Shown: positions 1-4,376 of the stretch, piece by piece | Position numbering within the stretch: position 1 is the first letter of the stretch | How the letters are laid out: every line of letters begins with the position of its first letter | Assembly (NCBI GenBank): GCA_030917445.1 | Contig: JAUPUR010000041.1 | Location: 1 to 6,003 of the forward strand | Reading direction: 5' to 3' | Source: Patescibacteria group bacterium | GTDB lineage: Bacteria; Patescibacteriota; Microgenomatia; Levybacterales; UBA12049 | Length of the DNA stretch: 6,003 nt | The notes under the pieces: model-generated | Seen by the model: only the letters and a program-made list of their open reading frames with translations | Databases searched by the model: none | What the model was told of the DNA's origin: nothing | Translations under genes and position numbers: made by a program

Positions 1-342
1 ATCCATCAAAGATTTTGGGAGGACAAGTGTTTTTTCATAGTTGTGGGATTTAATTGCATAAGCGATATCTTCAGGAATTGTTGGCTCTTTTTCTGTAATT
101 AATACTCCGTGGATTTCGGGACGACCTTTGCACATTTCATAGTCAGCATCATGCAAGAGTCCTGTTATTCCCCATCTTATTTCCTGTTCAGGTGTATATG
201 CTGTCTCTAGAAGTCTTTTCGATAGTGTTTTCATCACGGCTTCAGCTGCATATGAGTGCTTGAGAAGATTTTTGTTTTTGAGATACTTATGAACAATTTG
301 TTCTGCGAGCTCTCGTGTAAACGATGTTTGTTGTTGATCCAT
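1..342 (-). CDS. HD-domain (HDIG-type) hydrolase, C-terminus outside window
   Basis: The start and first 114 codons are in the window; the frame is open to the left edge, so the gene is cut by the window and not broken. The translation shows a metal-dependent HD-fold phosphohydrolase: a helix with NLLKHSYAAEAVMK (His about residue 29), the HD doublet in GLLHDADYE (residues 61-69), IHG (His about 78) and AIKSHNYE (His about 100). This order resembles the small stand-alone predicted HD hydrolases of the COG2316 kind, whose substrate is not established. The ATG at 342 lies 14 nt after the stop of the NUDIX gene, with no Shine-Dalgarno; a TATACT hexamer six nt before it may give a leaderless transcript. 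It is probably expressed with the NUDIX gene, suggesting a nucleotide clean-up pair (inference). Superfamily assignment is confident; the substrate is unknown. Confidence 0.85.
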   Translation of the reverse strand, partial: MDQQQTSFTRELAEQIVHKYLKNKNLLKHSYAAEAVMKTLSKRLLETAYTPEQEIRWGITGLLHDADYEMCKGRPEIHGVLITEKEPTIPEDIAYAIKSHNYEKTLVLPKSLMD

Positions 343-348
343 AATAAA

Positions 349-354
349 AGTATA
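349..354 (-). promoter_or_regulatory. possible -10 box for the HD gene (leaderless start)
   Basis: TATACT on the minus strand, six nt before the ATG at 342, in the same place as the -10 boxes of the NUDIX and tig genes. The best -35 (TACAAA, 17-nt spacer) is poor, so this is only suggestive. Confidence 0.3.
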
Positions 355-356
355 TC

Positions 357-791
357 TTAGATTAGCTTGTCTTTGTAGAGTGAAAGAAATTTAGGAAATT
401 GCGAGTGTGAGTTATCCTTTGGATAATTTTCAAGTCTAAACCACTCAAGTCCTTCAAATTTTTCAGGCTCCCCTATTTTTACTTGTTCCGGAGTCACCAA
501 AACTTTAAAATCAAGTCCTATCCAATGAGTTTTTTTACCTTGATGGACCCTGTGTATATCTCTATGTCCTAAAAACTCAATCTTTTGGACATCGGTACAA
601 TATTCTTCTTTAATTTCTTTTTTTATTGTGTCCTCAACAGTGTCGCCAAACTCAAGTCCTCCTCCACCAATATCCCAAACTCCATGTTCGTCACGGGTTT
701 TGGGAGATCTCTTTGCCATAATAAAGTTGCCTTTTCCGTCATGGCAAAAATAGACAACGCAGACGCCAATGTAGTCTTCACCTTTTTTCAT
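357..791 (-). CDS. NUDIX hydrolase, 144 aa
   Basis: NUDIX-fold pyrophosphohydrolase, a family that cleaves nucleoside diphosphates linked to another moiety. The NUDIX box spans about residues 44-66 (GGLEFGD, then KEIKEEYCT), preceded by VWDIGGG, with the usual beta-strand context (IGVCVVYFCHDGKGNFIMAKRSP). The metal-binding glutamates of the REUXEE core are present (E59, E62, E63). Three consensus positions are conservatively or oddly changed: Glu50 is Asp, Arg58 is Lys and the box glycine is Cys65. Length is typical of a single-domain NUDIX protein. The frame extends to a TTG at 818, but that has no ribosome site, whereas the ATG at 791 lies six nt after a -10-like box, so 791 is preferred. 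It sits between tRNA-Val and the HD hydrolase, with which it probably forms an operon. The substrate cannot be told. Confidence 0.9.
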   Translation of the reverse strand: MKKGEDYIGVCVVYFCHDGKGNFIMAKRSPKTRDEHGVWDIGGGGLEFGDTVEDTIKKEIKEEYCTDVQKIEFLGHRDIHRVHQGKKTHWIGLDFKVLVTPEQVKIGEPEKFEGLEWFRLENYPKDNSHSQFPKFLSLYKDKLI

Positions 792-797
792 GAGACA

Positions 798-826
798 AGA
801 ATAACAAATGAGGAACAATGAGGCAA
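798..826 (-). promoter_or_regulatory. putative promoter of the NUDIX-HD pair
   Basis: TTGCCT (821-826), 17-nt spacer, TATTCT (798-803), then six nt to the ATG at 791. Geometry matches the tig promoter exactly and implies a transcript starting at or next to the start codon. Both hexamers match consensus at only 4 of 6 positions. Read-through from the tRNA-Val promoter is an alternative. Confidence 0.45.
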
Positions 827-829
827 GGG

Positions 830-903
830 TGGGCCCAAGAGAACTCGAATCTCTGACCTCGTCAATGTCAATGACGCGCTCTAACCAACTGAGCTATGAG
901 CCC
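830..903 (-). tRNA. tRNA-Val (anticodon GAC)
   Basis: A complete cloverleaf of 74 nt including the discriminator A. The acceptor stem GGGCTCA/TGGGCCC pairs with one T-G wobble, the D arm has GCTC/GAGC, the anticodon stem CGTCA/TGACG holds loop TTGACAT, and the T arm is AGAGA-TTCGAGT-TCTCT. Anticodon GAC reads valine GTC and GTT. The CCA end is not encoded (the bases after the discriminator are CCC), so it must be added by a CCA-adding enzyme. It has its own promoter upstream and the NUDIX gene follows 38 nt downstream with no terminator visible between them. Confidence 0.95.
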
Positions 904-914
904 GAAGTTTTCCT

Positions 915-923
915 ATTATAGCA
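915..923 (-). promoter_or_regulatory. extended -10 promoter of tRNA-Val
   Basis: TGC followed by a consensus TATAAT, with 11 nt between the hexamer and the mature tRNA 5' end. The -35 region (ACTACA at 17 nt) is weak, but an extended -10 often compensates. The tRNA-Leu(UAG) gene has its TATAAT at exactly the same distance. Confidence 0.6.
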
Positions 924-932
924 TGCCTTTTC

Positions 933-1502
933 TCAACTGTAGTATTCATCCCAGGCTGGACCTGTCCGATATACTTTTCGTTGACCTCTTTGAAATGATG
1001 GGAGATCTTTAGGAGTATTCATCATATCTATTTCCCACCATGCTTTTCCACTGTGTCCAATTCTTCTTGATGTCCCTCTTAAAAAATACCCTTCGTTTTC
1101 AAAGAGTTGATCAATTTCATCTGAGGAAAATGATTTGTCATCATCATAAATATTCATAAAGAGATCTGCGTATGGTCGCGTTAACTGGTGAAGCAATGGT
1201 AAAGATTCAGCTATTTCAGAAGCTTGGACATTGCCAATGACAAGTTCAAAAATTTCTGGGTTGATTGTTTGTGGTTCATCTGGGTTTACCTTAATAATTC
1301 CAGTTGAACTCATGAATTCCTTGTGTCTTTTTATGATAATTTCGTCACCATGACCTATAACCAATAAAGGAGATCCTTCTGGTAAGTGAAAAAGAGCAGT
1401 TTTTGACCTGTCTGCCAAAGATATATTCCCTTGAATATCCCATTGATTTTCTTTTTCTTCTTGATGTGTTGTCTGTATTTCGTTTTCAATTAATGTTTGC
1501 AT
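933..1502 (-). CDS. hypothetical protein, 189 aa, downstream of a leader-peptide attenuator
   Basis: I do not recognise this protein. It looks soluble, with no signal peptide or membrane helix. The first 30 residues are polar and low in complexity (NEIQTTHQEEKENQWD); the middle (about 36-110) looks like an alpha/beta fold with GSPLLVIGHGDEIIIKRHK; residues 111-135 are acidic (NIYDDDKSFSSDEIDQLF); the C-terminus is rich in aromatics, Gly and Arg (HSGKAWWEIDMM, KVYRTGPAWDEYYS). The frame opens with a GTG at 1511 inside the Shine-Dalgarno, so the ATG at 1502, eight nt after GGAGG, is the start. It is the third gene of the unit begun at 2710, separated from the 140-residue gene by a terminator with a competing antiterminator, so its expression should depend on read-through. 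Function is unknown; no link to the GNHR paralogs is visible in its own sequence. Confidence 0.75.
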   Translation of the reverse strand: MQTLIENEIQTTHQEEKENQWDIQGNISLADRSKTALFHLPEGSPLLVIGHGDEIIIKRHKEFMSSTGIIKVNPDEPQTINPEIFELVIGNVQASEIAESLPLLHQLTRPYADLFMNIYDDDKSFSSDEIDQLFENEGYFLRGTSRRIGHSGKAWWEIDMMNTPKDLPSFQRGQRKVYRTGPAWDEYYS

Positions 1503-1506
1503 AAAT

Positions 1507-1517
1507 ATCACCTCCTT
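1507..1517 (-). promoter_or_regulatory. strong Shine-Dalgarno site of the 189-aa gene
   Basis: AAGGAGGTGAT, an 11-nt match to the 16S anti-Shine-Dalgarno end, with eight nt from GGAGG to the ATG at 1502. It decides the start against the in-frame GTG at 1511. It overlaps a five-codon mini-ORF (ATG GAA AGG AGG TGA, 1508-1522) that begins right after the terminator T-run. Confidence 0.85.
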
Positions 1518-1522
1518 TCCAT

Positions 1523-1549
1523 AAAAAAACCTCCCTTTTGGGGGAGGTT
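1523..1549 (-). terminator. intrinsic terminator / attenuator before the 189-aa gene
   Basis: An eight-bp stem AACCTCCC/GGGAGGTT (1542-1549 with 1528-1535), loop CCAAAA, and a run of seven T (1523-1529, the first two also pairing). It lies between the 140-aa gene and the 189-aa gene. Its 5' arm is completely shared with an alternative antiterminator stem, which points to regulated termination and not a plain operon end. Confidence 0.85.
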
Positions 1550-1570
1550 AATTACTACATAACTCTCCCC
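1541..1570 (-). promoter_or_regulatory. antiterminator stem competing with the 1523-1549 terminator
   Basis: GGGGAGAGTTA (1560-1570) can pair with TAACCTCCCC (1541-1550): ten pairs with one bulged A and a nine-nt loop. All eight bases of the terminator 5' arm (1542-1549) are used, so the two structures exclude each other. The 5' arm starts three nt after the stop codon of the leader peptide, where a ribosome waiting at that stop would cover it. Confidence 0.65.
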
Positions 1571-1573
1571 TCT

Positions 1574-1639
1574 TCAGCAAAGAAGCACGAGAAGTGAAAG
1601 TTTTACTGTTGTATTAAAATGAACTAAAGACATTTCCAT
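1574..1639 (-). CDS. putative 21-aa attenuator leader peptide ending in a Leu/Val run
   Basis: A short ORF in the +1 frame relative to the end of the 140-aa gene, overlapping its last codons. Starts are ATG at 1639 or 1633, with no clear Shine-Dalgarno. It ends KLSLLVLLC with codons CTT TCA CTT CTC GTG CTT CTT TGC before TGA. Six of its last nine codons before the stop are Leu or Val. It is followed at once by the antiterminator 5' arm and then the terminator, the layout of ribosome-mediated attenuators of amino-acid operons (established for leu, ilv and trp leaders). By that model, stalling at the Leu codons leaves 1560-1570 free to form the antiterminator and the 189-aa gene is read; smooth translation to TGA covers it and termination follows. 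Peptide synthesis and function are inferred. Chance is a real alternative because the ORF is short and partly overlaps a coding region. Confidence 0.5.
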   Translation of the reverse strand: MEMSLVHFNTTVKLSLLVLLC

Positions 1640-2036
1640 ATTTTTTAAGTAAATTTTTAAGTCTAAAAGGATTTTCCTTCAACAAAATTCTAGGATCTTC
1701 TATTGCAACATCAATCCTTTTTCCTGATATGAGCGCATATAGTGCTCTATGATTTCCATTTCCTATGACAATGACATTTCTGTCAAATTTTGTATGATAA
1801 TGTAAGTATCCTGTAATTTCAGTCAATCTCGGATCTTTATCTTCAATATAATCAAGGACATTTGCTACTTTTGCATCATCAAGCCAATTTTGAGTTGTAA
1901 AAAGTTCTGAAGGTTTGACTCCTTCAATCACTGAACCACTTTCAGCTTCACTCGTTGCTAAAAATTCTTTAAATGAAACTTTTGGTCCTTCTTCTTGTTC
2001 GGCCTCAGCTGGAAAGGGATATATTTCTGTTCTCAT
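1614..2036 (-). CDS. ParB/Srx-like GNHR-motif protein, 140 aa (paralog of the 164-aa gene)
   Basis: No named family is recognised, but the protein is a shorter, diverged paralog of the product of the gene just upstream. Shared blocks in the same order are SELFTTQNWLDDAK (residues 43-56), a strand plus VIGNGNHRALYALISGK (90-106), and a C-terminal helix NLLKKYGNVF (128-137). GNHR followed by a small-residue helix resembles the DGxHR motif of the ParB/sulfiredoxin fold, which binds a nucleotide; this is motif-level evidence only. The N-terminus is acidic and likely flexible. No signal peptide is visible. The ATG at 2036 lies 16 nt after the stop of its paralog and eight nt after a TATAAT box; no Shine-Dalgarno is seen. 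Its last eight codons overlap the putative second leader peptide in another frame. Confidence 0.75.
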   Translation of the reverse strand: MRTEIYPFPAEAEQEEGPKVSFKEFLATSEAESGSVIEGVKPSELFTTQNWLDDAKVANVLDYIEDKDPRLTEITGYLHYHTKFDRNVIVIGNGNHRALYALISGKRIDVAIEDPRILLKENPFRLKNLLKKYGNVFSSF

Positions 2037-2044
2037 GCAAGCAA

Positions 2045-2050
2045 ATTATA
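2045..2050 (-). promoter_or_regulatory. possible internal -10 box before the 140-aa gene
   Basis: A consensus TATAAT at the junction of the two paralogous genes, eight nt before the ATG at 2036. The best -35 (CTGGTA at 18 nt) is weak. It may add a leaderless transcript that escapes the upstream attenuator. Confidence 0.35.
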
Positions 2051-2052
2051 TC

Positions 2053-2547
2053 CTATAATCCTTTCGCGTACCAGTCATTATATTTTTTTGCTAAATTAGT
2101 TATTCTCCACACTTGTGCATCTGTGGGAAGTGAGATATTTGAAGTATTAAAAGTAACATTTTCTCGACTAAAAAGTGCATTTACTGTTCTGTGATTTCCT
2201 TCAAGTACAACTGGTACTACTCCCATGTGAGGTTTGGGATGTTGAAAGAGTGTTCCCTTTACGACGAACGCATCATCAACTCTCTCCTGTTGTGCCAAAT
2301 GTGCTCTGACTGTTTTTTCAGGATCAAGCCAATCTTGAGTTGTAAAAAGCTGAGCAGGAGGAAAATCAACAATAGTCAGAGGACTTTCTGCTGTAAATCC
2401 TTTTTCTTTCCACTCTCGATATTCCATGATGATTCTTTGTTCATTTTCTACATCTCCACGAAAATAAGGATAACATTTCGGTTCATGCGAAAAAGCTGCG
2501 TTTTGTGGCATGTGTTCTTCAACTGGTTGATATTTTCTTCTTTCCAT
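2053..2547 (-). CDS. ParB/Srx-like GNHR-motif protein, 164 aa, behind an attenuator
   Basis: First full-length gene of the attenuated unit and the longer of two paralogs. After a polar N-terminus (MERRKYQPVEEHM) and a charged helix (NEQRIIMEYREWKEK, 35-49), it carries SPLTIVDFPPAQLFTTQDWLDPEK (55-78), then VPVVLEGNHRTVNALFSREN (111-130) and ends with NLAKKYNDWYAKGL. GNHRTVNALF is close to the 'DGNHR + helix' element of ParB/sulfiredoxin-like domains, so a nucleotide- or DNA-linked role is possible but not shown. No signal peptide or membrane helix is visible. The ATG immediately follows the seven-T run of an intrinsic terminator, so there is no room for a separate ribosome site; the GGGGA of the terminator 3' arm, eight nt upstream, is the only Shine-Dalgarno-like element. 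Met13 (ATG at 2511) is an alternative start. Confidence 0.75.
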   Translation of the reverse strand: MERRKYQPVEEHMPQNAAFSHEPKCYPYFRGDVENEQRIIMEYREWKEKGFTAESPLTIVDFPPAQLFTTQDWLDPEKTVRAHLAQQERVDDAFVVKGTLFQHPKPHMGVVPVVLEGNHRTVNALFSRENVTFNTSNISLPTDAQVWRITNLAKKYNDWYAKGL

Positions 2548-2568
2548 AAAAAAATCCCCTTTCGGGGA
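2548..2568 (-). terminator. intrinsic terminator / attenuator directly before the 164-aa gene
   Basis: TCCCC-GAAA-GGGGA (2555-2568) followed by seven T (2548-2554) that run into the ATG at 2547. The stem is short but GC-rich with a GNRA tetraloop. It lies 120-130 nt downstream of a strong promoter, so most transcripts would end here unless it is prevented from forming. Confidence 0.75.
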
Positions 2569-2622
2569 CGGTAACGATTGTGTATGTAAGTATTATCAGG
2601 TCCTTACCACACCGTTACCGTC
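2567..2622 (-). promoter_or_regulatory. long antiterminator hairpin in the 164-aa gene leader
   Basis: GACGGTAACG (2613-2622) is a perfect ten-base complement of CGTTACCGTC (2567-2576). Inside it, GTGTGGTAAG (2603-2612) pairs with CTTACATACAC (2580-2590), with one bulge and a G-T wobble. The whole stem has about 20 pairs closing the loop at 2591-2602. Its 3' end takes two to three bases of the terminator stem at 2567-2569, weakening the terminator to about three pairs. The leader peptide stop codon lies in the loop. An upstream element (GTCCTCC with GGAGAC, 2620-2637) could instead sequester part of the 5' arm. Confidence 0.65.
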
Positions 2623-2673
2623 TCCTTTAAGGAGGACGATAATAATGTTAAGGACGAGATTTCTTTGTAACAT
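2596..2673 (-). CDS. putative 25-aa branched-chain amino acid leader peptide
   Basis: ATG at 2673, TGA at 2596-2598. Residues 6-15 are LVLNIIIVLL: nine of ten are Leu, Ile or Val, coded CTC GTC CTT AAC ATT ATT ATC GTC CTC CTT, and the peptide ends KGDGNGVVRT. In total 12 of 25 residues are branched-chain. The ATG sits seven nt after a TACAAT box of a strong promoter, so the ORF should start at or near +1 and be translated leaderless. It precedes a long antiterminator hairpin and an intrinsic terminator. Layout and composition parallel the ilv and leu leader peptides of enterobacteria (established knowledge), including a control-codon run in the middle with about ten further codons. Stalling on the Ile/Leu/Val codons would leave 2613-2622 free to pair with 2567-2576. 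The alternative is a small hydrophobic toxin or chance ORF, but promoter, codon run and attenuator structure together favour a leader peptide. Confidence 0.65.
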   Translation of the reverse strand: MLQRNLVLNIIIVLLKGDGNGVVRT

Positions 2674-2680
2674 AGAAGTT

Positions 2681-2708
2681 ATTGTATCAATTTGAGAAAA
2701 GATGTCAA
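2681..2708 (-). promoter_or_regulatory. strong promoter of the attenuated GNHR operon
   Basis: Consensus TTGACA (2703-2708), 16-nt spacer, TACAAT (2681-2686). Predicted start is near 2673, at the ATG of the leader peptide. It lies immediately after the stop codon of the gene at 2713-3375, so the operon begins here. The leader up to the T-run end is about 126 nt. Confidence 0.8.
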
Positions 2709-2712
2709 CACA

Positions 2713-3375
2713 TTAGCCTGTTTGTGTCACAGAACTTCTTTCATTTGACATAGTTACTGCAGTATTTCCTTTTTTCCAAGCGTCTTGAATGACTTTTCCA
2801 CCCCTTTTGCCTTTTTTGCTACTCATTGCGGACAGCCATGCGCCAGCGTCTTCAACTTTACGTCTAGCATCTGAGATAACAAAAATCATCCACTCAAGAA
2901 AGTTTGTATGATATTTACCAGGTTTGGAAACTCCCTGTTCAACCGTGAAAGATGCAAATTTTTGCTCGATAATTTTTGATGATTTAGCTAGTCTTTCTAC
3001 TTCTTGAAGAAGTCTATCAATTTGCAGTTTGCGTTCATTGTCTTCTCGTGAATTTTTTCTTTCAGAAACTTGTCTCATCTCAGCGAAATACTCAATTGCT
3101 GCAGAAGCATGAGAAGGTTTTTTCTCAGGAGTTTTATGTGTAGTCTCTGATTTTTTATGTTGTGAGAGGTTAAATTCTTCACCAGCTTTCATCTCTGTTT
3201 GACCGCCATGAGAAGATTTGGTATTTTCACTGCCTAAAAGTTGACTGAGGATATCTTTGGTTGTGGGTTTTATTTGCTCTTTGGCGTCGTCGGCAAAATG
3301 CCGAGCCGCTGTTTCTATTGGGTTATTAGCAGCTATTCTCTGACGTAAAAGCTGAGCAAGATTTGAAGTAGCCAT
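2713..3375 (-). CDS. conserved hypothetical protein, 220 aa (possibly DUF5660-like)
   Basis: No function is recognised. The N-terminus (1-50) is helical (NLAQLLRQRIAANN, DILSQLLGSE); residues 50-92 are polar and probably disordered; 93-140 form a charged, coiled-coil-like helix (IEYFAEMRQVSERKNSRE, LLQEVERLAKS). The most conserved-looking part is 151-195: KPGKYHTNFLEWMIFVISDA, then RRKVEDAGAWLSAMSSKKGKR, ending in a Lys/Arg-rich stretch that could bind nucleic acid. This block reminds me of a Microgenomates-specific family of unknown function (DUF5660), from memory and unverified. There is no signal peptide. The ATG is 15 nt after the trigger factor stop, with no good Shine-Dalgarno, suggesting co-transcription and perhaps coupling with tig. 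No terminator follows; the next promoter starts five nt past its stop. Confidence 0.75.
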   Translation of the reverse strand: MATSNLAQLLRQRIAANNPIETAARHFADDAKEQIKPTTKDILSQLLGSENTKSSHGGQTEMKAGEEFNLSQHKKSETTHKTPEKKPSHASAAIEYFAEMRQVSERKNSREDNERKLQIDRLLQEVERLAKSSKIIEQKFASFTVEQGVSKPGKYHTNFLEWMIFVISDARRKVEDAGAWLSAMSSKKGKRGGKVIQDAWKKGNTAVTMSNERSSVTQTG

Positions 3376-3390
3376 CTTGGCCGCAATCTA

Positions 3391-4218
3391 TCACAAATTG
3401 CGTAAGAAATCAAGCGTCTTCTGTTGTCTTATAATACTTGAGAGGAGATATCTGTTCGACTCGAGGTGAACTTTTTCTGCAGGATCTTTCGCTTTTTGAA
3501 TTGCCTCTTCAATTTCTTTTTCATCAACACTTATATTTTCAGATTCTGCAATATTTTGGAGTGCAAATTCGAGCTTTATATCATTTGTAGCTTTTGTCTC
3601 ATAATCTTTGCGAAGATCCTCTGGTTTTTTCCCTGTTGACGCGAGATATTGATCTAGAGAAAGTCCAAGGGATTTTACTTCATCAAGTGTTTGAGAAAGT
3701 AGTCTATCTACTTCAAAATCTATAAGCATTTTAGGGATGGTGACTTCAATAGTTTCGAGAATGACTTTGACAATTTCATCAAGATTTGCTTCTTTTGTCT
3801 CTTGTCCAGGAACAGCTATTTTGCTTTTTGCTGTAATGTCACTAATTTTTTTCTTGTAATCAGCAAGTTTTATTTCAGGGAGCTCACATGTTTCAGCAGT
3901 GAAAACCCATGCATCATTGAGTGCAAGCTTTTGAACGTGAACTTTTGGATTGACGATAGGTTTGAGTTTGTGTTCTTCAACAGCTTCGATATATGCCTGA
4001 GGGAGAAGATCTTTGAGTACTTCTTCTTGAATTTTTTGCTCATCTATATTGTCTTCAACGAGTTTTTTTGGGGCTTTTCCAGCTCGAAATCCCGGCATTT
4101 TTGCACTAGTTACCGTCTGATCAATGACAACTTTTCTTTTTTTATCTACTGTTTCCCAAGGAATAGTCACTGTAAGCTGAATTGTTCCGTCATCGAGACG
4201 TGCAAGAGTTGAGTTCAT
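3391..4218 (-). CDS. tig: trigger factor, PPIase-less short form, 275 aa
   Basis: Ribosome-bound chaperone that meets nascent chains at the exit tunnel. The N-terminal ribosome-binding domain (about 1-110) carries the signature GFRAGKAP (43-50) after a typical first strand (RLDDGTIQLTVTIPWE). The usual transition into the FKBP-type PPIase domain (ELPEIKLADYKKK, 112-124) is followed almost at once by the C-terminal chaperone domain (IPKMLIDFEVDRLLSQ from about 161, then helices to 275). The PPIase domain is therefore absent; typical bacterial trigger factors have about 430 residues. This is expected for reduced CPR genomes. The open frame extends through the tRNA-Leu gene to 4311, but the ATG at 4218 matches the family N-terminus and lies six nt after a TATAAT box, so it is the start and the mRNA is probably leaderless. 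The hypothetical gene at 2713-3375 follows after 15 nt. Confidence 0.93.
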   Translation of the reverse strand: MNSTLARLDDGTIQLTVTIPWETVDKKRKVVIDQTVTSAKMPGFRAGKAPKKLVEDNIDEQKIQEEVLKDLLPQAYIEAVEEHKLKPIVNPKVHVQKLALNDAWVFTAETCELPEIKLADYKKKISDITAKSKIAVPGQETKEANLDEIVKVILETIEVTIPKMLIDFEVDRLLSQTLDEVKSLGLSLDQYLASTGKKPEDLRKDYETKATNDIKLEFALQNIAESENISVDEKEIEEAIQKAKDPAEKVHLESNRYLLSSIIRQQKTLDFLRNL

Positions 4219-4224
4219 GAGGAT

Positions 4225-4253
4225 ATTATAACAGGAATGGCTTATGAAGCCAA
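4225..4253 (-). promoter_or_regulatory. tig promoter (leaderless type)
   Basis: TTGGCT (4248-4253), 17-nt spacer, consensus TATAAT (4225-4230), then six nt to the ATG at 4218. The start site should fall on or beside the ATG; there is no Shine-Dalgarno. Confidence 0.65.
4238..4252. repeat. inverted repeat over the tig -35 region
   Basis: TGGCTT-CAT-AAGCCA, a perfect six-bp dyad with a three-base centre, covering the -35 box and the start of the spacer. It could be an operator or part of a weak 3' hairpin for the tRNA-Leu(UAG) transcript (there is no T-run). A chance occurrence is quite possible. Confidence 0.3.
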
Positions 4254-4271
4254 GGAGTTTTTGGAGAAGTG

Positions 4272-4353
4272 TGCGGATGAGAGGACTTGAACCTCCAAGC
4301 CTTTTGGGCACAAGTTCCTAAAACTTGCGTGTCTACCATTTCACCACATCCGC
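4272..4353 (-). tRNA. tRNA-Leu (anticodon UAG)
   Basis: An 82-nt class II tRNA with discriminator A. The acceptor stem GCGGATG/CATCCGC is perfect, the D stem is GTG/CAC, and anticodon stem CAAGT/ACTTG holds loop TTTAGGA with anticodon TAG. The long variable arm folds as GCC-CAAAA-GGC, and the T arm is GGAGG-TTCAAGT-CCTCT. UAG reads CTA and by wobble other CTN leucine codons. CCA is not encoded. It lies between the second lysozyme-like gene and tig, with a -10 box of its own. Confidence 0.95.
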
Positions 4354-4364
4354 GTACAGCTCAC

Positions 4365-4370
4365 ATTATA
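4365..4370 (-). promoter_or_regulatory. -10 box of tRNA-Leu(UAG)
   Basis: Consensus TATAAT, 11 nt before the mature tRNA 5' end and just after the stop codon of the lysozyme-like gene. The best -35 (TTCCAA at 17 nt) is weak. Confidence 0.55.
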
Positions 4371-4376
4371 CGTCCA

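Noticed and set aside
792..818. TTG start for the NUDIX protein at 818
   Set aside because: No ribosome site, and a promoter-like -10 box would lie inside the coding region; the ATG at 791 fits better.
1560..1570. Start-stop ATG-TAG behind a GGGGAG sequence as a minimal upstream ORF
   Set aside because: The bases are better explained as the antiterminator arm and loop; a two-codon ORF cannot be supported from sequence alone.
2191..2574. Plus-strand ORF of 127 codons opposite the 164-aa gene (similarly 585-821, 1973-2194, 3802-4212, 4810-4995, 5348-5587)
   Set aside because: Composition is unlike a protein (Phe/Cys/Ser-rich), there is no promoter or ribosome site, and each lies antisense to a better supported gene.
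2596..2673. Type I toxin-like hydrophobic peptide
   Set aside because: The peptide is hydrophobic like Ibs or Ldr toxins, but it has a polar C-terminal half and lies within an antiterminator/terminator layout; no antisense promoter was seen.
2548..2680. T-box or known metabolite riboswitch in the 164-aa gene leader
   Set aside because: No T-box motif or other conserved riboswitch core was seen; the Leu/Ile/Val-rich ORF explains the structure more simply.
4219..4311. N-terminal extension of the trigger factor frame to 4311
   Set aside because: It would run through the 3' part of tRNA-Leu(UAG) and the tig promoter; the family N-terminus begins at the ATG at 4218.
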